Below, piece by piece: positions 60,498 through 64,000 of a stretch of 64,000 nucleotides of DNA; position 1 is the first letter of the stretch; each line of letters begins with the position of its first letter. The stretch spans positions 1-64,000 of the forward strand of contig NZ_JALLIX010000001.1 in NCBI RefSeq assembly GCF_023242365.1. Reading direction: 5' to 3'. Source of the DNA: Pseudomonas sp. MWU13-2100. Lineage in GTDB: Bacteria; Pseudomonadota; Gammaproteobacteria; Pseudomonadales; Pseudomonadaceae. The notes beneath the pieces were generated by a model. That model was not told the origin of the DNA. It saw only the letters and a program-made list of their open reading frames with translations, and made no database searches. Made by a program: the position numbers and the translations under genes.

Positions 60498-61934
60498 GTG
60501 ACCTCTATCTTCTGGTACGACTACGAAACCACCGGGATCAATCCGCGCTCCGATCGCGCCTTGCAGGTGGCGGGCATCCGTACCGATGCCGAGCTCAACG
60601 AGATCGACGAACCGGTCAACCTGTATTGCCGGCCGAGCGAGGATATCCTGCCGCACCCGGCGGCTTGCATGATTACCGGCATCACCCCGGGGCAACTCGC
60701 CGCGCAGGGGTTGGTCGAGGCCGACTTCATGACCCGCGTGCACGCCCAGCTGTCCCTTCCGGGTACCTGCGGTGCTGGCTACAATACCCTGCGCTTTGAC
60801 GATGAAGTCACCCGTTACAGCCTGTATCGCAATTTTTTCGATCCCTATGCCCGCGAGTGGCAGGGCGGCAACAGCCGTTGGGACCTGATCGATGTGGTGC
60901 GGGCGGCCTATGCGCTGCGTCCGCAAGGTATCGTCTGGCCCGAGGAGGACGGGCGGGTGACCCTCAGGCTCGAACGCCTGACCGCGGCCAATGGGATCGA
61001 TCATGGCCACGCCCACGAAGCCTTGGCCGATGTGCGCGCCACCATTGCCCTGGCGCGGCTGATCCGCGAGAAACAGCCGAAGTTGTATGACTGGCTGTTT
61101 CAGTTGCGCAGTAAGCAGCGGGTCATGGATCAGATTCGCCTGTTGCAGCCGATGGTGCATATCTCCGGGCGTTTTTCCGCCGCGCGCCATTATCTGGGGG
61201 TGGTCCTGCCCTTGGCCTGGCACCCGCGTAATCGCAATGCCCTGATTGTCTGTGATCTGTCCCAGGATCCGCAGCCGCTGTTCGACCTGGATGCGGAGAC
61301 CTTGCGTCAGCAACTGTACATCCGCCATGAGGACCGCGCTGAAGGGCAACTGCCGGTGCCGCTCAAGTTGATTCATGTCAACCGTTGCCCGGTGGTGGCG
61401 CCACTGAAGGTATTGCGTGGTGAAGATCAGCAACGTTTGCAGTTGGATATGGCGCTTTATGACGCGCGTCGTCAGCAACTGACCGAGACCCAGGAAGTTT
61501 GGCGGGATAAAGTCCAGGCCCTTTATGCGGGCGAGGACTTCGTCCCCAGCGAGGATCCGGAGCAGCAGTTATACGATGGTTTTATCGGTGACCGTGACCG
61601 GCGTTTGTGTGAACAAGTTCGCACTGCGGAGCCCGAGCAGTTGGCGCGCGGGCAATGGCCTTTCGATGATGAGCGGTTGCCGGAATTATTATTTCGTTAC
61701 CGGGCGCGTAACTTTCCCGCCAGCTTGAGTGAAGAAGAGCGAGAGCGCTGGCGGACATTCTGCCGACAGCGTCTGACCGATGCGGCGTGGGGCGCACCGA
61801 ATACCCTGGCGGATTTTACCGAGCACCTCATGAAGTGTTTCCCGAATGCAACACCGGCGCAGCGTCAGGTGCTGGAGCAATGGCAGGACTACGCACTCGC
61901 TTTGTGCGCGCGGTTTAACGTGGCGACCGGTTAA
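60498..61934 (+). CDS. sbcB: Exodeoxyribonuclease I
   Basis: 478 aa from a GTG at 60498 (AGGA upstream). DEDDh exonuclease motifs: IFWYDYETTGINPRSDR (Exo I), AGYNTLRFDDEVTRYS (Exo II) and HAHEALADVRATIALA (Exo III), then the ExoI C-terminal SH3-like and helical domains. It digests single-stranded DNA 3' to 5' in repair and recombination. Confidence 0.93.
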   Translation: MTSIFWYDYETTGINPRSDRALQVAGIRTDAELNEIDEPVNLYCRPSEDILPHPAACMITGITPGQLAAQGLVEADFMTRVHAQLSLPGTCGAGYNTLRFDDEVTRYSLYRNFFDPYAREWQGGNSRWDLIDVVRAAYALRPQGIVWPEEDGRVTLRLERLTAANGIDHGHAHEALADVRATIALARLIREKQPKLYDWLFQLRSKQRVMDQIRLLQPMVHISGRFSAARHYLGVVLPLAWHPRNRNALIVCDLSQDPQPLFDLDAETLRQQLYIRHEDRAEGQLPVPLKLIHVNRCPVVAPLKVLRGEDQQRLQLDMALYDARRQQLTETQEVWRDKVQALYAGEDFVPSEDPEQQLYDGFIGDRDRRLCEQVRTAEPEQLARGQWPFDDERLPELLFRYRARNFPASLSEEERERWRTFCRQRLTDAAWGAPNTLADFTEHLMKCFPNATPAQRQVLEQWQDYALALCARFNVATG

Positions 61935-61962
61935 ACCGGTGGGTGCTTAAATGGCAGGCAAT

Positions 61963-61990
61963 AAAAAACGCCAGCGAACTGGCGTTTTTT
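61963..61990. terminator. Bidirectional terminator between sbcB and mvaT
   Basis: AAAAAACGCCAG and CTGGCGTTTTTT around CGAA; perfect 12-base arms with A and T runs on each side. Confidence 0.92.
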
Positions 61991-62023
61991 TAGGCCGCGA
62001 ATAGCGTCCGTGACCGGCCTGGC

Positions 62024-62401
62024 TTAGCCCAGCAGGGTAGCCCAGCTTTCAACCACGTCGCCGCCCCACTTGGCTTTCCACTCTTTCAGAGTCTTGTGGT
62101 TGCCGCCTTTGGTTTCGATCACTTCACCGTTGTGCGGGTTTTTGTATTGCTTGACCTTGCGCGCGCGCTTGGTGCCGGTGGTTTTAACGGCGCCACGAAC
62201 GGCTTTGCCGGCTTTGGCCTGTGGGTCCAGGATGTTGATGACATCTGGCAGTGCCTTGTTGTACTCGCCCAGCAGAGTGCGCAGTTTGCTTTCGAATTCC
62301 ATTTCTTTTTTCAGCGCGCCGTCTTTTTCCATTGCAGCCATTTGGGCTTGCAGCTGTTCGATGGCGCTCTTGGTTTCGTTGTATTTCTGGATCAGGGACA
62401 T
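62024..62401 (-). CDS. mvaT: H-NS-like xenogeneic silencer MvaT
   Basis: 125 aa from 62401 (MSLIQKYNETKSAIEQLQAQ). N-terminal coiled-coil oligomerisation region (1-60), linker, and the MvaT DNA-binding end RKVKQYKNPHNGEVIETKGG followed by NHKTLKEWKAKWG. MvaT coats AT-rich DNA in the minor groove and represses foreign genes. The place between sbcB and purU matches P. aeruginosa mvaT as I recall; the paralogue MvaV is the alternative. Confidence 0.88.
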   Translation of the reverse strand: MSLIQKYNETKSAIEQLQAQMAAMEKDGALKKEMEFESKLRTLLGEYNKALPDVINILDPQAKAGKAVRGAVKTTGTKRARKVKQYKNPHNGEVIETKGGNHKTLKEWKAKWGGDVVESWATLLG

Positions 62402-62448
62402 GGACACTACCTTATGCTGAGTCAGGACGACAGGGGTACAGTGATGCA

Positions 62449-62477
62449 ATAGTAGTCAGAGTATTTGAGCAAGTAAA
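62449..62477 (-). promoter_or_regulatory. Candidate sigma-70 promoter of mvaT
   Basis: TTTACT (62477-62472) and TACTAT (62454-62449) with 17 bases between, 48 bases before the ATG. The flanking 60 bases are AT-rich, a natural binding place for MvaT itself. Confidence 0.4.
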
Positions 62478-62751
62478 CATTTAATAGAAGGTTTATTGCA
62501 TTTAATTTGAAACTTAAGCATGGCCTTGTCTCGGACTTAGATGTTTTTGCGGCGCCGGCCAAGAGCGGTCTTGTTGTGGCGATGTTTGAATTGTCGGCGC
62601 GCGGTGCCGCGTCACGCGGGGAAAACCCACTACAAGCGAAGGGAGAAACCGGCGCCGGGGCGGGAGTGGGCCGCCGGTGCAACGAATACTGCAGTTTTTT
62701 CCCGTACTCGCTAGAATGGCGGCCTTTGCGAAGTTCTGGAGTTCTCCCCCC
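62478..62751. other. Upstream region shared by mvaT and purU
   Basis: AT-rich at the mvaT side (to about 62520) and GC-rich towards purU. No ORF with a ribosome-binding site, REP element or riboswitch-like fold was recognised. Confidence 0.35.
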
Positions 62752-63600
62752 ATGCGCACTTTCCGGCTGGTGATTGCCTGCCCCGACCGCGTTGGCATCG
62801 TTGCCAAAGTCAGTAACTTTCTCGCGTCTTACAATGGTTGGATCACGGAAGCGAGTCACCATTCCGACAACCTCAGTGGCTGGTTCTTCATGCGCCATGA
62901 GATTCGTGCCGACAGCCTGCCGTTTGGCCTGGACGCCTTTCGTGAGGCGTTTGCGCCGATTGCCGAAGAGTTTTCCATGACCTGGCGCATCACCGACACC
63001 GAACAGAAGAAACGCGTGGTGTTGATGGCCAGCCGTGAGTCCCATTGCCTGGCGGACCTGTTGCACCGTTGGCACAGCGACGAACTGGATTGTCAGATCG
63101 CCTGCGTGATTTCCAACCACGACGACCTGCGCAGCATGGTCGAGTGGCACGGTATTCCTTACCACCATGTTCCGGTGAACCCACAGGACAAAGAGCCGGC
63201 CTTTGCCGAAGTCTCACGCCTGGTCAGGCACCACGAGGCCGATGTGGTGGTACTGGCGCGCTACATGCAGATCCTGCCGCCGGAACTGTGCCAGGCGTAC
63301 GCGCACAAGGTGATCAACATCCATCACAGCTTCCTGCCGTCGTTCGTCGGTGCCAAGCCTTATCATCAGGCATCCCTGCGGGGCGTGAAGTTGATTGGGG
63401 CAACTTGCCACTATGTAACCGAAGAGCTGGATGCCGGTCCGATCATCGAACAGGACGTGGTCCGTGTCAGCCACAGTGATAGCATTGAAGACATGGTGCG
63501 TTTCGGCCGCGATGTCGAGAAGATGGTGTTGGCCCGTGGCCTGCGTTATCACCTGGAAGATCGTGTGCTGGTGCACGGCAACAAGACCGTGGTGTTCTGA
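62752..63600 (+). CDS. purU: Formyltetrahydrofolate deformylase
   Basis: 282 aa from 62752 (MRTFRLVIACPDRVGIVAKV). ACT domain about 3-85, formyltransferase-like catalytic domain about 88-275 with KVINIHHSFLPSFVGAKPYH and the His/Asp residues used for hydrolysis (LDAGPIIEQDVVRVSH). It releases formate from 10-formyl-THF to balance one-carbon pools. Confidence 0.93.
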   Translation: MRTFRLVIACPDRVGIVAKVSNFLASYNGWITEASHHSDNLSGWFFMRHEIRADSLPFGLDAFREAFAPIAEEFSMTWRITDTEQKKRVVLMASRESHCLADLLHRWHSDELDCQIACVISNHDDLRSMVEWHGIPYHHVPVNPQDKEPAFAEVSRLVRHHEADVVVLARYMQILPPELCQAYAHKVINIHHSFLPSFVGAKPYHQASLRGVKLIGATCHYVTEELDAGPIIEQDVVRVSHSDSIEDMVRFGRDVEKMVLARGLRYHLEDRVLVHGNKTVVF

Positions 63601-63629
63601 CAGCCCGTTGACGGGCCTGGAGGTGTGGC

Positions 63630-63827
63630 GTGAGCGATCCACTCGACAAGGCAACCTCCAAGGCGCCACCGACCCTGGGTGAAGGCTGTTTGAGCCGCTA
63701 TGACCCCGAGGCCATGAGCAGTGAGGACGGCACCGAGTTTCCCGGTGCCGCCGAGCTCTGGCAGCAGTTGCAGAAAGAGTCCGGGACTGGCAAGTCCACA
63801 GACTCTCCTGCGGCGCTTAAATCCTGA
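63630..63827 (+). CDS. Small hypothetical protein (65 aa)
   Basis: GTG start at 63630 with a strong GGAGG 9 bases upstream. The peptide (MSDPLDKATSKAPPTLGEGC...) is hydrophilic and Pro/Ser-rich, without a recognised domain. It begins 29 bases after purU and its last 11 bases overlap the end of the convergent chemoreceptor gene. Confidence 0.6.
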   Translation: MSDPLDKATSKAPPTLGEGCLSRYDPEAMSSEDGTEFPGAAELWQQLQKESGTGKSTDSPAALKS

Positions 63828-64000
63828 AACTACCCACCAGTTGCTTCAAACGTGCGGCCTGCTGTTCCAGGTCGGCACAGGCGCGCAGGGTCGACTGCAG
63901 GTTTTCCACGCCTTCCTGATTGAGGGTGTTGATCTCGGTGATGTCCATGTTGATCGACTCGACCACCGAGGTTTGTTCCTCGGTGGCCGTTGCGACGGAC
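63817..64000 (-). CDS. Methyl-accepting chemotaxis protein, C-terminal fragment
   Basis: 60 residues at the window edge, ending VGSFRI. The visible part (ATATEEQTSVVESINMDITE, LQSTLRACADLEQQAARLKQ) is the last helix of a chemoreceptor signalling domain, very like PctA-type receptors of Pseudomonas. No CheR pentapeptide follows. The sensor domain lies outside the window. Confidence 0.85.
   Translation of the reverse strand, partial: SVATATEEQTSVVESINMDITEINTLNQEGVENLQSTLRACADLEQQAARLKQLVGSFRI

Overview
The window is about 62-65 % GC chromosomal DNA of a fluorescent-group Pseudomonas. The organism call rests on recognisable content and order: phaG, kgtP with a MifS/MifR-type two-component system, an aruI-type 2-ketoarginine decarboxylase, DUF6124, abundant Pseudomonas-type REP doublets, and the block fumarase - diguanylate cyclase - ferredoxin reductase - (enoyl-CoA hydratase) - pykA - PilZ - DUF58/MoxR operon - sbcB - mvaT - purU. 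As I remember it, P. aeruginosa has the same order. No rRNA, IS element, RAYT transposase or CRISPR array was found. The only tRNA is tRNA-Gly(CCC).

Layout. 1-2466: a small phage-like patch read on the minus strand (antirepressor-domain gene, two small ORFs, a partial gene at the left edge) headed by a structured leader that looks like a phage P1/P7 C4 antisense RNA. It ends in AT-rich DNA beside tRNA-Gly(CCC), a plausible integration site. 2834-6470: phaG, an RsuA-type pseudouridine synthase, a Cys-rich small protein and a dCACHE-GGDEF cyclase. 6607-10907: DHA2 exporter, LysR regulator, divergent MBL-fold protein and an NmrA-like reductase. 11040-19658: LysR regulator divergent from a six-gene plus-strand cluster (ThDP decarboxylase, aldehyde dehydrogenase, complete PotABCD-like ABC importer), probably for guanidino or polyamine compounds. 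19662-23095: AraC regulator, ABM protein, small ORF, flavin reductase and a secreted tandem-repeat protein. 23524-28333: KgtP-like permease behind a good sigma-54 promoter, with its probable enhancer-binding regulator and sensor kinase. 28492-37608: BglX, a LemA-TPM-TPM operon, methyltransferase, EamA exporter, DJ-1/PfpI plus RHH pair, and a SIR2-like DUF4917 gene with an unlisted 43-aa ORF after it. 37790-45780: MCP, HD-GYP, Fe-ADH, a TetR regulator with matching operators before itself and an SDR gene, a small DMT protein and a LysR. 45863-46470: a second copy of the C4-like leader, here before a DUF6124 gene. 46640-64000: the syntenic core block, including a deletion-damaged enoyl-CoA hydratase pseudogene.

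How the genes work together. Cyclic-di-GMP turnover and sensing recur (two GGDEF, one HD-GYP, one PilZ) beside chemoreceptors. Carbon and nitrogen acquisition is the other theme: 2-oxoglutarate uptake under two-component/sigma-54 control, and guanidino/polyamine uptake with decarboxylation and aldehyde oxidation.

The strongest candidate for something undescribed is the leader RNA seen twice (1377-1650 minus, 45863-46140 plus). In each copy a promoter-proximal hairpin shows an octamer in its loop, a terminator follows, then a C4-like fold carrying the exact complement of that octamer, then the octamer again just before the first gene. The octamer differs between the loci (TTTGGTCG against TTTAGCAG) but always matches within a locus, so pairing is conserved while sequence is not.
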